DNA of 64,000 nt from AC-32 sp963788215 (GCA_963788215.1 CAWBFX010000010.1:558001-622000); one strand, 5' to 3'. Shown: positions 51,303 to 59,421, counted from the stretch's first letter. Made by a program: numbers and translations. The notes: a model not told the origin generated them from the letters alone.

Positions 51303-53240
51303 TCAGCGGCTCGTCGAGATCTGCGTGAGACGGACGTGCCGATCGGCTCGGCGGACGTCGACGGCCACGAGGTGCCAGCCTGAGCCGCGAAGCGGGACGC
51401 GCAGGATCTTTGGGCCGACGACGCGAACGGAGCGGCGCGTTCCGTCGGCGGTGATCGACGTGCGGTCGGGGCCGTCGCTTTCGAGCCGAACCGCGAGCTC
51501 GCCGCCGCCGTGGATCCAGAAGGCGCCGTGGCGGTAGCGCGGGGAGCGGCCGTTCCATTGCGGGCAGAAGACGATTCGCTGTCGAGGCTCGGGGACCGTC
51601 GGGGGCGCGCCGGCCCGGCGGCCGCGGGCGAAGGTCGCGATCCGCCCGTCTCGGGCCAGGACACCCCAGCCGCGGGCGGCCAGCTCGCGCCAGGCGAACC
51701 AGGACTGCGCCGGCTCGATCCCGCCGTGGAGGGCGACGTAGCGCACGCCGAGGTCGCGTAGCACCCGATCGGTGCCGGGCCGCCAGTCTCCGCAGGAAAG
51801 CGGCTCGAGGCGGAGGGCGACGTTCGCAGCCGCCTTGGGAGCCACCGTCGAGTAGCCGCCCGGCCGCTCTCGCCGGGCCTGCATGTCGTAGTAGAGGTAG
51901 AGACTGCCGTGCCCGACGCCCGGGTGCAGGACCGGCAGCTCGAGCAGGCGGCCAGGGGGCTGCGAGCGCAGCGCTGCGTAGGCGGCGTTGGCGGAATCCG
52001 CCTGGACGGAGCGGTAGGACGAGACCCCGAGCCGGAGGTCCGCGAAGAGGAGGACGACCGCCACGACGGCCACCAACGCGGCGCCCCGGGCGATTCGCGC
52101 GACCGCGACCGCGACGAGCGCGGCCAGTGCCAGGCAGGCGACCGGCATGAAGCGCTCCGGCACCCGCGGGTAGCGGAGCGGCGCGAAGTGGTGCCAGACC
52201 CACCCGTAGAGCGGGAAGTGCGTTCCGAGCGCGAGCACGATCGGGACGATCGCGCCGACACCGAGCGCCAGCGCGAGCCCTAGCCGGCGCCCGCGCACCA
52301 GCAGGACGAGCCCCGCGAGCGCGAGGATCGGCGTCAGCCAGCCGAGGAAGACGAAGCTCTCCGGCCCGTGGCGGCGGTGGCGGGTGACGAGATCGAGCCC
52401 GGTCGCGGAGTAGTGAGCGACTTCCTGGAGCGCGCGCCCGCCGGAGCTGATCGAGCCCGAGATGTTGAGCTCTGCGACGAGCAGCGCGGTGCCGGCCGCC
52501 GCCGCGGCCGCTGCGACCGCACCTGCGACCAGCCACCGGCTCCGCGAGCGGCAGAGCGCGTAGACGAGGAAGAACGGCACCGCCCCGAGCGCGAGGTGCA
52601 GGTCCTCGAATGGAATCGACGCGATCGCCGCGCCCGCCGCCACCAGCCACCACCGCGAGCCGCGGCGTGCGCGCTCGAAGGCCCAGAGCGCGAGCGGCAG
52701 CAGCACCGAGATCGGCCCGCGCAGGTGGCCGGCGCTCTGCGCCACCCGGTACGGCGCGAGCGCGAAGGCCAGCCCGCCGACGAGCGCCGCGCCCGGCGGT
52801 AGCAGGAGCTCCCGCAGCCAGAGGTACGTAAAGCCTCCGGCCGCGAGGTAGGTCAGCAGCATCAGCAGGTTCCACGCGAGGACCGTCCCGAACGCGGCGG
52901 CGAGCGGCCAGAACGGAAGCCCGAGCGGCCAGCCGCCGAAGTTGACCCGCGGGCTCGACTCCGGCTGGAACGTGTACGGGTCGCGCCACGGCGCGCGGCC
53001 GTGGTCGAGCTGGTGCCCGACGAGCCAGAGGTGGTAGACGGCCTGCAGGTGGTCGCCGCTCGCCGCCTCGCCAGGGATGTTCTCGGCGCGCGCGGCGAAC
53101 CGCGAGTCGAAGTGCTTCGGCGCCGGCCACATCGCAGCCAGCCCCGCCGCGAGGTAGAGAGCGCAGGCGAGGGCTACAAAGCCTGGGCGGCCGAGAGCAG
53201 CTCGTCGAAGTCCGGCACCTCGGCCGTCTCGTAGCGCCAT
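51303..53240 (-). CDS. Polytopic membrane protein, glycosyltransferase (GT39/ArnT-like) type
   Basis: A protein of about 645 residues with roughly ten hydrophobic helices (residues about 18-410) and a soluble C-terminal part (about 420-645) with strand-rich segments. The first loop carries NIPGEAASGDHLQAVYHLWL and PWRDPYTFQPESSPRVNFGG, the acidic/His-containing external loop expected for GT-C glycosyltransferases. The start is uncertain: ATG 53240 lies 67 bp inside the peroxiredoxin gene, and no GTG or ATG exists closer before the first helix. It may transfer sugars or lipids to exported molecules. The substrate is unknown. Confidence 0.75.
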   Translation of the reverse strand: MALRDGRGAGLRRAALGRPGFVALACALYLAAGLAAMWPAPKHFDSRFAARAENIPGEAASGDHLQAVYHLWLVGHQLDHGRAPWRDPYTFQPESSPRVNFGGWPLGLPFWPLAAAFGTVLAWNLLMLLTYLAAGGFTYLWLRELLLPPGAALVGGLAFALAPYRVAQSAGHLRGPISVLLPLALWAFERARRGSRWWLVAAGAAIASIPFEDLHLALGAVPFFLVYALCRSRSRWLVAGAVAAAAAAAGTALLVAELNISGSISSGGRALQEVAHYSATGLDLVTRHRRHGPESFVFLGWLTPILALAGLVLLVRGRRLGLALALGVGAIVPIVLALGTHFPLYGWVWHHFAPLRYPRVPERFMPVACLALAALVAVAVARIARGAALVAVVAVVLLFADLRLGVSSYRSVQADSANAAYAALRSQPPGRLLELPVLHPGVGHGSLYLYYDMQARRERPGGYSTVAPKAAANVALRLEPLSCGDWRPGTDRVLRDLGVRYVALHGGIEPAQSWFAWRELAARGWGVLARDGRIATFARGRRAGAPPTVPEPRQRIVFCPQWNGRSPRYRHGAFWIHGGGELAVRLESDGPDRTSITADGTRRSVRVVGPKILRVPLRGSGWHLVAVDVRRADRHVRLTQISTSR

Positions 53241-53632
53241 GCGCCGCGGACCGTACCCTCCTGGTCGACGAGAAACGCCGTGCGCTCGGCGACGTCCTGC
53301 AGGCCGCGGTGCTCATGCGCGATCCCGAAGCCCCGCACGGCCTCGGCGTTCCAGTCGGAGAGGAGCGGGAAGTTCAGGTCGAGCGCCTGCATCCAGGCGA
53401 CGTGAGACCAGGGCGAGTCGCGCGAGATGCCCAGGCCGCGGACGCCCGCTTGCTCGAACTCCTCGCTCCTGTCACGCAGGAGCTCCATCTCGCTCGTTCA
53501 GGTGGCCGACCAGTCGAAGAGGTAGAAGAGCAGCAGGAGCGGCTTCTCCGCGGCCAGCTCGCGCAGGTCGACCGGCTCCTGCGGTCCCATCCAGACGCGG
53601 ATGTCGGGGATCTTGTCGCCGGTCTGCAGCAC
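53174..53632 (-). CDS. Peroxiredoxin (BCP/AhpC-TSA type) with selenocysteine at the peroxidatic site
   Basis: GTG 53632 to TAG 53174 gives 152 residues when the TGA at 53498-53500 is read as Sec (residue 45). Before it: LQTGDKIPDIRVWMGPQEPV and LLLLFYLFDWSAT. After it: TSEMELLRDRSEEFEQAGVR, GLGISRDSPWSHVAWMQALD and LNFPLLSDWNAEAVRGFGIA. In BCP-type enzymes the site reads T-P-G-C-T-x-E; here it is S-A-T-U-T-S-E, so TGA falls exactly on the peroxidatic Cys with no frame change. The SECIS-like hairpin at 53465-53483 follows. The enzyme would reduce peroxides using an unknown thiol donor. It starts 9 nt after the M14 peptidase gene. Confidence 0.86.
53465..53483 (-). promoter_or_regulatory. Putative bacterial SECIS element for the peroxiredoxin gene
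   Basis: On the coding strand, 14 nt after the TGA, GCTCCTG (53483-53477) pairs perfectly with CAGGAGC (53471-53465) around the loop CGTGA. The loop carries G at position 2 followed by U. The size matches the hairpin of the SelW-like gene. Confidence 0.7.
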
Positions 53633-53641
53633 GGGACGAGC

Positions 53642-54344
53642 TTACGGCGCGCGCGGAGCGAGCGCGAGAACTGCCCTCGCGTTCCGCAGGGCGGTCGCCG
53701 CGGAGATGCGGCCGGCTGGGAACTCGGCGACGAAGTGGACGCCGTGCGGGAAACGGCGCCGCTCCCAGCGCGTCGCGGCTCCGGGCGGCGCCGTGAGCCG
53801 GTGATACGGCAGGCCGCTCAGGCGCGCGTAGCGCTTGAGGACGGCCACGTGGGGGTCCGAGCCGTAGACCTCGTCGAGCGGCTGGTGGTACCAGATCGTC
53901 AGCGCGGGCTTGACCTTCAGGATGAACGCGCGCATCGCCCGGTTCTCCGGCTCCGACAGCGGCCGCGGGCCCGAGTAGTAGCCGTCCCACGGCTTCCCGT
54001 TGTGCTTCCAGTCGGACCGGCCAGTTGCGGTTCAGGTCGACGCCGTGCGCGTTCTGGCGCGTGCCGGCCGCGAGCCCGTCCGGGTTGACGGTCGGGACGA
54101 GCCAGAGGTGGACGCCGGCCGGGAGCGGCATCGTCCGAAGGTCGCGGATCACGGCGAGCCCGGGCGGCTCGCTCCCGTGGATCACGCCGACGACGAGCGT
54201 CGCGGGCGCGGTGGGGTCGCCGCGCTCGTAGGCGACGATCGGCCGCCCGCGGACCGAATGACCGACGACGCGCGCGGATCGCTCCGGCGCGGCAGCGGCC
54301 AACCCCGTCACGACCAATGCGGCCGCGATCAGCGCGCGCAGCAC
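53642..54344 (-). pseudogene. Secreted M14 zinc carboxypeptidase, one frame disruption
   Basis: GTG 54344 gives the signal peptide VLRALIAAALVVTGLAAAAP and then VGHSVRGRPIVAYERGD, VVGVIHGSEPPGLAVIRDL (zinc ligands H and E) and TVNPDGLAAGTRQNAHGVDL-N-R-N-W (substrate-binding). After one extra base near 54011-54022 the conserved protein continues in another frame: WKHNGKPWDGYYSGPRPLSE, KVKPALTIWYHQPLDEVYGS (third zinc ligand His) and HFVAEFPAG (catalytic Glu). The composite of about 233 residues is a compact M14 carboxypeptidase, probably acting on cell-wall peptides or proteins outside the cell. It overlaps the upstream propeller gene by 16 bp. Confidence 0.84.
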
Positions 54345-55256
54345 CAGCCCTCCACGCGAGGGAAGCCGCCGAACTGGGACGAGATGCGCGACACCCCGAC
54401 GATTCTGCGCGTTCCCGGGCGGACGAACACCCATTGGTCGGCAGTCGGCCACGTCACGAGCAGCCACCGCCCGTCCGGCGACGGGACCGCCTGCCCGAAG
54501 GTGCCGGTGCCGCGGAAGACGACGTCGCCGTGGTAGATGACCTTGCTCTGGCCGGGCGAGCGCTCGACCGCGGGGTCGAACACCTGCTGGAAGCTCCCCA
54601 GCGCGTGCTTGCTGCCCGATTTGTCGTCGTAGATCACGAACTTGGAGCCGGTCCAGTAGAGCAGCCTTCTCCCGGGCATCCACGTAGGCCGGACAGGGGC
54701 GGCGCGGCCGACTGCGTGGTCTCCCGTGCCGTCACCCGCCACGATGCGCAGTTGCCCTCCGGCGATGTAGGCGATGCGCGTGTCCGTGCGGTTGCCGGTC
54801 CAGGTCGGAAAGCGCGGCGAACGGCGGGGAAGCGTCCAGCGGACGTTGCCCATGGGGATCGAGCGCGACCAGCTCGTTCCTCTTCGTCGCCGCGACGAAC
54901 AGGCCGTGCGGCGACCAGGCCGCCTCGCGGTAAGCGCCGAGCCGGCGCCGCGAGCCGTCTGCGTTGACGATCCAGGTGCCGCCGCGGCCGCTCACGAGCA
55001 GGCGCCCGGACGACGGGAGCGAGAAGAGCTCCGTCTGGGCGTGCTGGACTCCGACCGCCTTCCGGATCGAGTGCACGACCGACCGGCCGGGCGGGCTGAG
55101 GACGGCTGCGACCGCCGCGACGACCACGGCCGCGGCGATGAGCGGCCGTGCGTGGCGGCGCGGCCACGTGACCGGCTCGCGCTGCGCGTAGGCGGCGCGC
55201 ACGATCTCCCAGGCGCGCTCGCCGGCCGCGTCCTCCCCGGGGGCGCGGAACCTCAC
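54329..55256 (-). pseudogene. Membrane-anchored beta-propeller protein, putative anti-sigma partner, one frame disruption
   Basis: GTG 55256 (overlapping the sigma-factor stop as GTGA) gives a short cytoplasmic N-terminus (VRFRAPGEDAAGERAWEIVR), a helix near 48-63 (PLIAAAVVVAAVAAVL) and the external start of WD40/TolB-like repeats: GTWIVNADGSRRRLGAYREA and AAWSPHGLFVAATKRNELVA. After one extra base near 54846-54858 the repeats continue in another frame (RIAYIAGGQLRIVAGDGTGD, AVPSPDGRWLLVTWPTADQW). The composite is about 308 residues. The position right after an ECF sigma gene and the single helix fit an anti-sigma factor with a sensing propeller. No classical zinc-binding anti-sigma motif is seen. 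Confidence 0.72.
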
Positions 55257-55762
55257 TGCAGCTGCTCCTTCAGCGCGTCGAGCCCGCGGCGCAGGCGCGA
55301 GTTGACGGTGCCGCGCGGCAGCTCGAGCAGCTCGGCGATCTCGCCCGGCGTGTACTCGAGGAGGTAGCGCAGCACGATCACGGCGCGGTGCTCCGGTGAG
55401 AGGCGCCCGAGCTCGCGCATGAGCTCGTCGTCGCGCTCCGGCCGCTCGGGCGCGGGTGCGTCGACCTCCTCGGCCTCGGGACGCAGCGCGCGGGCTCGGG
55501 CCCAGTCGATCGCGCGGTTGACGACGATCCGGTGCAGCCACGGCCCGAACGGCCTGCGCCGGTCGAAACGATCCAGATACCGCACGGCGGAGAGAAACGC
55601 TTCCTGCGCGATGTCCTCGGCGGCTGAGGCGTCGCGGACGACCAGGTACGCAGCGCGGTAGGCCGGCCCCCAGTGCGCGCGGAAGAGCGCCTCGAACTCA
55701 GAGGCCGACCCTGCTTGAGCCCGCCGCACGCGGGCCCGCTCGTCGCGGCGGGAGCCCGCCAT
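55253..55762 (-). CDS. ECF RNA polymerase sigma factor
   Basis: The 169-residue protein from ATG 55762 has region 2 (FEALFRAHWGPAYRAAYLVV, DASAAEDIAQEAFLSAVRYL, DRRRPFGPWLHRIVVNRAID) and region 4 (LSPEHRAVIVLRYLLEYTPG, EIAELLELPRGTVNSRLRRG). The length is standard for an ECF factor. A TATAGT box 9 nt before the start suggests leaderless expression. The coupled downstream propeller-type membrane protein is the probable regulator. Target promoters are unknown; the adjacent peptidase and peroxiredoxin genes on the same strand are candidates. Confidence 0.92.
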   Translation of the reverse strand: MAGSRRDERARVRRAQAGSASEFEALFRAHWGPAYRAAYLVVRDASAAEDIAQEAFLSAVRYLDRFDRRRPFGPWLHRIVVNRAIDWARARALRPEAEEVDAPAPERPERDDELMRELGRLSPEHRAVIVLRYLLEYTPGEIAELLELPRGTVNSRLRRGLDALKEQLQ

Positions 55763-55771
55763 CTCGTGCCG

Positions 55772-55777
55772 ACTATA
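55772..55777 (-). promoter_or_regulatory. Putative leaderless -10 box (TATAGT) for the ECF sigma gene
   Basis: On the minus strand TATAGT is followed by 9 nt and ATG 55762. Confidence 0.5.
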
Positions 55778-55788
55778 CGAGCGCGCTT

Positions 55789-56229
55789 GTGCAGGAGGTC
55801 CACGCCCGCCTATACGAGCGCCGACCGGCGCGGGGTCCGTTCGCCGGCGCCTACACCGTCCGTAGCGGCGGCGAGACTCGGGTCGTGATCCGCGAAGAGC
55901 TCGATCGGCTGCTCGCGGTCGAAGAGCGGCACCGTCGCCTTCTGGCCCGGCTCCTGATCGCGGCCGGTCTGACCCTGGCAGTCGCCGTCGTAGGCTCGGT
56001 CCTGATCTACGTCTTCGAAAGCGGCAAGAAGGGCAGTGACGTGCACGGCTTCGGGGACGCCGTCTTCTTCACCGTGGTGCAGCTCCTGACCGTCTCGTCC
56101 TCGTTGAAGAACCCGATCACCGGAGCAGGGAAGGTCGTCGACGTCGCACTGGAGGCGTGGGCGGTCTTCGTGATCACGGCCGTCGCCGGCAGCTTCGCCT
56201 CATTCTTCAGGTCCTCCGACTCGAGCTAG
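55789..56229 (+). CDS. Two-helix ion-channel-like membrane protein with a non-canonical pore sequence
   Basis: A 146-residue protein from GTG 55789 (TTG 55788 is out of frame). A basic N-terminal cytoplasmic part with ARLYERRPARGPFAGAYTVR is followed by a first helix near 53-76 (LLIAAGLTLAVAVVGSVLIY), a pore-helix-like segment GFGDAVFFTVVQLLTVSSSL and a second helix near 118-138 (ALEAWAVFVITAVAGSFASF). The order helix-pore helix-helix is that of a K+ channel subunit. Where T-V-G-Y-G-D would be expected it reads T-V-S-S-S-L-K-N-P, so K+ selectivity is doubtful. It is divergent from the sigma gene. Confidence 0.65.
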   Translation: MQEVHARLYERRPARGPFAGAYTVRSGGETRVVIREELDRLLAVEERHRRLLARLLIAAGLTLAVAVVGSVLIYVFESGKKGSDVHGFGDAVFFTVVQLLTVSSSLKNPITGAGKVVDVALEAWAVFVITAVAGSFASFFRSSDSS

Positions 56230-56615
56230 AGGGCGGGGTCGAGGATCTCGGCGTTCTCGCTCTCGGGCGGGTAGCCGTAGACGTAGACGACCAGGTCGTC
56301 ATCGCCGTGGTTCACGGTCTGCAGCGGAGTGCCGGCGTCGACGTGGATCAGGCCGCCCGTCGGGACGTCTAGACGCTCGGACGGCTCGCCGACGTACATC
56401 GACAACGTTCCGGCGAGGACGACGAACGTCTCTTCCTGCGTCGGGTGGCGATGGCGTCGCCCCTTCGCGCCCGGTTCGTATCGCCAAACGTTTGCCCGCG
56501 TGTGCGCGAACCCTGCGCGCTCGCTCAGCTCGGCAACGTGGCGTGCGGGCTCGCCGGGCTCATGCGGACGGGTGATCCATTCGAGGCTGTCGGGGGTGAT
56601 GACGCGGAAGCCGAT
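56226..56615 (-). CDS. Cupin-domain protein (start codon unresolved)
   Basis: The conserved protein runs from about FRVITPDSLEWITRPHEPGE through RANVWRYEPGAKGRRHRHPT, QEETFVVLAGTLSMYVGEPS and GGLIHVDAGTPLQTVNHGDD to ENAEILDPAL, about 130 residues with the two cupin motifs (metal ligands H, H, E in R-H-R-H-P-T-Q-E-E and the later H). No ATG, GTG, TTG or CTG lies in frame between the end of the upstream ligase gene and this N-terminus. ATC at 56613-56615 is a placeholder start; a frame error or an unusual start is possible. Small-molecule binding or oxidation is expected. Confidence 0.72.
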   Translation of the reverse strand: MGFRVITPDSLEWITRPHEPGEPARHVAELSERAGFAHTRANVWRYEPGAKGRRHRHPTQEETFVVLAGTLSMYVGEPSERLDVPTGGLIHVDAGTPLQTVNHGDDDLVVYVYGYPPESENAEILDPAL

Positions 56616-56634
56616 GCGGCACGGTACCGACTGG

Positions 56635-57837
56635 TTACGCGGGAACCGCGGCCTGCTCGGTCGCGTCCGCGATCTCGCGGACGACTTCGACCACGTCGCG
56701 GTTCGCGTTCCAGATGCGGCGCTGGCGGTCGGCGCCGTTGCCCTTGCGCAGGATCTCGGCGATGCCCTCGAGCTCCTCCTCGCAGCCGAGCTCGCGTGCA
56801 TGTGGCTCGAGCTCCTTCAGCGTCCGCCGGACGAGCTGCGCGACGGGGACGCGGTTGCGTCGGCCGGTCGCCAGGTCGATCACCGGCGCTTCGAGCCCGT
56901 AGCGCGCGGCGAGCCACTTGTTTTCGGTGGTCAGGATCCGGTGGTACGACGGGATCTCGGCCCCCACCGCGTAACGCTCCGAGTAGAGCTTGACGAGGCA
57001 CTGGCAGTAGGCCGCCAGCGCGACCGCGTCCTCCACGCGCGTGACCGCGTCGCAGACCCGGATCTCGACTGTCCCGAAGCGCGGATGCAGACGGATGTCC
57101 CACCAGATGTGCGTGTAGTCCGCAATGCAGCCGGTCTTCTCGAGCTGGCCGACGACCTCGGCGTAGTCGGCGTAGTCGCGGAACCGCGGCGGCGGCCCGG
57201 AGCGCGGGAAGGCCGCGAACACCATCTGCCGCGACGACGCCAGCCCGGTCAGCTCGCCGCGCCAGAACGGCGAGCTCGCCGAGAGCGCGAGGAACTGCGA
57301 CAGGTGCGCCAGCAGCCCGTTCACGACCTGGACCGCCTTCTCGCAATCGTCGACCGCGACGTGGATGTGCAGCCCGAAGATCAGCTCGCGGCGGGCGATG
57401 TACTGAAGCTGGTCGACGAGATGCCGGTAGCGGTCGCGGGCCGTGATCCGCTGGCGCTCGAAGAGGCTGAACGGATGCGTCCCGGCCGACCCGACGCGCA
57501 GCCCGCGATCGGTCGCGAGGCCGATCACGTAGGCGCGCAGCTTCCGCAGCTCCTGCTCGACCTCGGCCGGCGTCCGGCAGATCGGCGTCGCGATCTCGAG
57601 GACGGACTGCATCAGCTCCGCGTTGACCTGCTCCTCCAGCTCGTGGCCCGCGGCCGCCGCGAGCACGGCCTCGATGTGCTGGACGAGGTCGAGCGTCTCG
57701 CTGTCCAGCAGCATGTACTCCTCCTCGACGCCGAGCGTGTACGGCTCGCCCTTGCCGAAGCTGTGGTCGAGGACGCTGCCGCCGGCGGCGAAGCCGGTCT
57801 CCTGCATGATCTCGGGCGGGAAGATCTGCTTGGTCAC
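56635..57837 (-). CDS. Carboxylate-amine ligase, glutamate-cysteine ligase type 2 (YbdK-like)
   Basis: This 400-residue protein from GTG 57837 belongs to the ATP-grasp-like GCS2 family. It carries LGVEEEYMLLDSETLDLVQH near 35-55, QSVLEIATPICRTPAEVEQE, HIHVAVDDCEKAVQVVNGLL, TGCIADYTHIWWDIRLHPRF and GTVEIRVCDAVTRVEDAVAL. YbdK-type enzymes join glutamate to cysteine or other amines; in actinobacteria related genes serve various thiol or peptide pathways. The product here is uncertain. The start overlaps the RidA stop (GTGA), so they are co-transcribed. Confidence 0.9.
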   Translation of the reverse strand: MTKQIFPPEIMQETGFAAGGSVLDHSFGKGEPYTLGVEEEYMLLDSETLDLVQHIEAVLAAAAGHELEEQVNAELMQSVLEIATPICRTPAEVEQELRKLRAYVIGLATDRGLRVGSAGTHPFSLFERQRITARDRYRHLVDQLQYIARRELIFGLHIHVAVDDCEKAVQVVNGLLAHLSQFLALSASSPFWRGELTGLASSRQMVFAAFPRSGPPPRFRDYADYAEVVGQLEKTGCIADYTHIWWDIRLHPRFGTVEIRVCDAVTRVEDAVALAAYCQCLVKLYSERYAVGAEIPSYHRILTTENKWLAARYGLEAPVIDLATGRRNRVPVAQLVRRTLKELEPHARELGCEEELEGIAEILRKGNGADRQRRIWNANRDVVEVVREIADATEQAAVPA

Positions 57838-58217
57838 GCGACCACCGCCTCGAGCTCGATCTCGAGAAGCCAGCGGGGATCGAGCAGCGCGGCGACCACG
57901 TAGCTCGTGTTCACCGGGCGGACGTTCTCGAACACCTCGCCGTGGGCGCGGGCGATCTCGGGGAAGTCCTCGGCGCGGGTGAGCATGATCCGGGTGCGGA
58001 CGACGTCGGCCGCGGAGCCGCCCGCCTGGCCGAGCGCTTCGAGCGCGATCTCGAGGCAGCGATGTGTCTGGCCGTACGCGTCCGGAGGCGGATCGGCGTC
58101 GTCCGGCATGATCGGCGCGGTGCCCGCGACGAAGGCGTGCCGGCCGACGCGCACGACGCGCGAGTAGCCCGCCGCCTCGGCGAACGGCGAGACCGCTGGG
58201 ACGATCGTCCGTTCCAC
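57834..58217 (-). CDS. RidA/YjgF/YER057c/UK114-family protein
   Basis: A 127-residue protein from GTG 58217 (MERTIVPAVSPFAEAAGYSR). The family core is seen in RVVRVGRHAFVAGTAPIMPD, QTHRCLEIALEALGQAGGSA and DVVRTRIMLTRAEDFPEIAR, and the trimer-forming end in VRPVNTSYVVAALLDPRWLL, E-I-E-L-E-A-V. The Arg in D-V-V-R-T-R-I is the residue that holds the carboxylate in deaminating members. RidA proteins hydrolyse reactive enamine/imine intermediates. It forms a unit with the downstream ligase gene. Confidence 0.9.
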   Translation of the reverse strand: MERTIVPAVSPFAEAAGYSRVVRVGRHAFVAGTAPIMPDDADPPPDAYGQTHRCLEIALEALGQAGGSAADVVRTRIMLTRAEDFPEIARAHGEVFENVRPVNTSYVVAALLDPRWLLEIELEAVVA

Positions 58218-58223
58218 GACTCC

Positions 58224-58229
58224 TAGTAT
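58224..58229 (+). promoter_or_regulatory. Putative leaderless -10 box (TAGTAT) for the serine hydrolase gene
   Basis: TAGTAT is followed by 8 nt and GTG 58238. The intergenic region to the divergent RidA gene is only 20 bp, so the two promoters must overlap. Confidence 0.45.
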
Positions 58230-58237
58230 CCCGCGCG

Positions 58238-59041
58238 GTGGAGGTTCTACGGCAGGTCGACGACTGGCCGGCGCAGACGACTGCGGCCGGCGTGCTCCGC
58301 GACGGCGAGGTCGTGGCGACGTACGGTCCGCGCGGCGAAGCATTTCGCTGGGCGTCGGTGACGAAGCTCGCGACGGCGCTGGCTGTGTTGGTCGCCGCCG
58401 AGGAGGGGGTCCTCGACCTCGACCAGGAGGCCGGGCCGCCCGGCTCGACGGTTCGGCATCTGCTCGCGCACGCGTCGGGGCTGCCGTTCGAGGGCGACGT
58501 GCCGATCGCGCGCGTCGGCGAGCGCCGGATCTACTCGAACGGCGGGTTCGAGGCGCTTGCCGACGAGCTGGCGCGGGCGGCCGAGATGCCGTTCGGCGAC
58601 TACCTGCGCGCGGCGGTGCTCGAGCCGCTCGGGCTGAGCGCGGAGCTGCGCGGCTCGCCGGCGGCGGGTCTGCATGGGACGCTCGACGACCTGCTTCGTC
58701 TCGGCGCTGAGCTCCAGCGGCCGACCCTCGTCGCACCCGAGACGCTGGCCGAGGCGACGACCGTGCAGTTCCCGGGCCTGGTCGGAGTCCTGCCGGACGT
58801 CGGCCGGATGGACCCGAACGACTGGGGCCTCGGCTTCGAGCTGCGGGACGGGAAGTCGCCGCACTGGACGGGCACGCGCAACTCGGCGAGCACGTTCGGC
58901 CACTTCGGCGGCAGCGGCAGCTTCCTCTGGGTCGACCCCGAGGCCGGCGTCTCGCTTTCGAGCCTGGGCGATCTCGACTTTGGCCCGTGGGCGCTCGAAG
59001 CGTGGCCGAAGCTGTCGGACGACGTTCTCATGAGCCTCTAA
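58238..59041 (+). CDS. Serine hydrolase of the beta-lactamase/D,D-peptidase (class C) family
   Basis: The 267-residue protein from GTG 58238 has the SxxK motif in FRWASVTKLATALAVLVAAE (about 40-59), the YSN motif in RRIYSNGGFEALADELARAA (about 92-111) and the third-box equivalent in FGHFGGSGSFLWVDPEAGVS (H-x-G, about 226). No signal peptide is present, so it acts in the cytoplasm. It is shorter than typical class C beta-lactamases. It is better called an esterase/peptidase-like member than an antibiotic-resistance enzyme. Confidence 0.87.
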   Translation: MEVLRQVDDWPAQTTAAGVLRDGEVVATYGPRGEAFRWASVTKLATALAVLVAAEEGVLDLDQEAGPPGSTVRHLLAHASGLPFEGDVPIARVGERRIYSNGGFEALADELARAAEMPFGDYLRAAVLEPLGLSAELRGSPAAGLHGTLDDLLRLGAELQRPTLVAPETLAEATTVQFPGLVGVLPDVGRMDPNDWGLGFELRDGKSPHWTGTRNSASTFGHFGGSGSFLWVDPEAGVSLSSLGDLDFGPWALEAWPKLSDDVLMSL

Positions 59042-59066
59042 GAATCCGTCTCGATACTTCGCGGGG

Positions 59067-59414
59067 ATGGCTCGCCGCAAGCAGTCACGGGCGCGTGCCA
59101 AGCAAGTGCGAGCGCGCCAGGCGGAGTCGCAGGCCCGCCCCCAGGAGCCACCAGCTCGCTCCGAGGGGTCGCGGCTTGCACCTGCCAGGCGCAGAGCCGG
59201 GCTCGCGAAGGCCGTGCTCACGGTGGGCAGCGCCTGCGTGTTCGTGACGGCGGCCGCGCTGGCGCGAGCCGCGTACCCGGGGCACGCGAAGAAGCCGGCG
59301 CGCTCACTCGCGCCGCCGAAGCACTTCGTCGAGGTCGTCCGCAAGAACGCGCTGGAGGCCGGGATGCTCGGCCCGATCACGGCGCCGCCGCAAGTCGTGT
59401 CGTCGCCCTCGTGA
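59067..59414 (+). CDS. Small basic single-pass membrane protein
   Basis: A 115-residue protein from ATG 59067. Residues 1-50 are very basic (MARRKQSRARAKQVRARQAE). One hydrophobic helix lies near 51-68 (KAVLTVGSACVFVTAAALAR), and an external part of about 45 residues follows. No family is recognised. It is 7 nt upstream of the ferric-reductase-like gene and likely belongs to the same transcript, so it may be a partner of that membrane protein. This is inference from position only. Confidence 0.6.
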   Translation: MARRKQSRARAKQVRARQAESQARPQEPPARSEGSRLAPARRRAGLAKAVLTVGSACVFVTAAALARAAYPGHAKKPARSLAPPKHFVEVVRKNALEAGMLGPITAPPQVVSSPS

Positions 59415-59421
59415 GCTCTTC

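Noticed and set aside
53488..53500. Reading the peroxiredoxin as a gene starting at the Met after the TGA
   Set aside because: That version lacks the peroxidatic residue and the first half of the thioredoxin fold, both of which are encoded in the same frame upstream.
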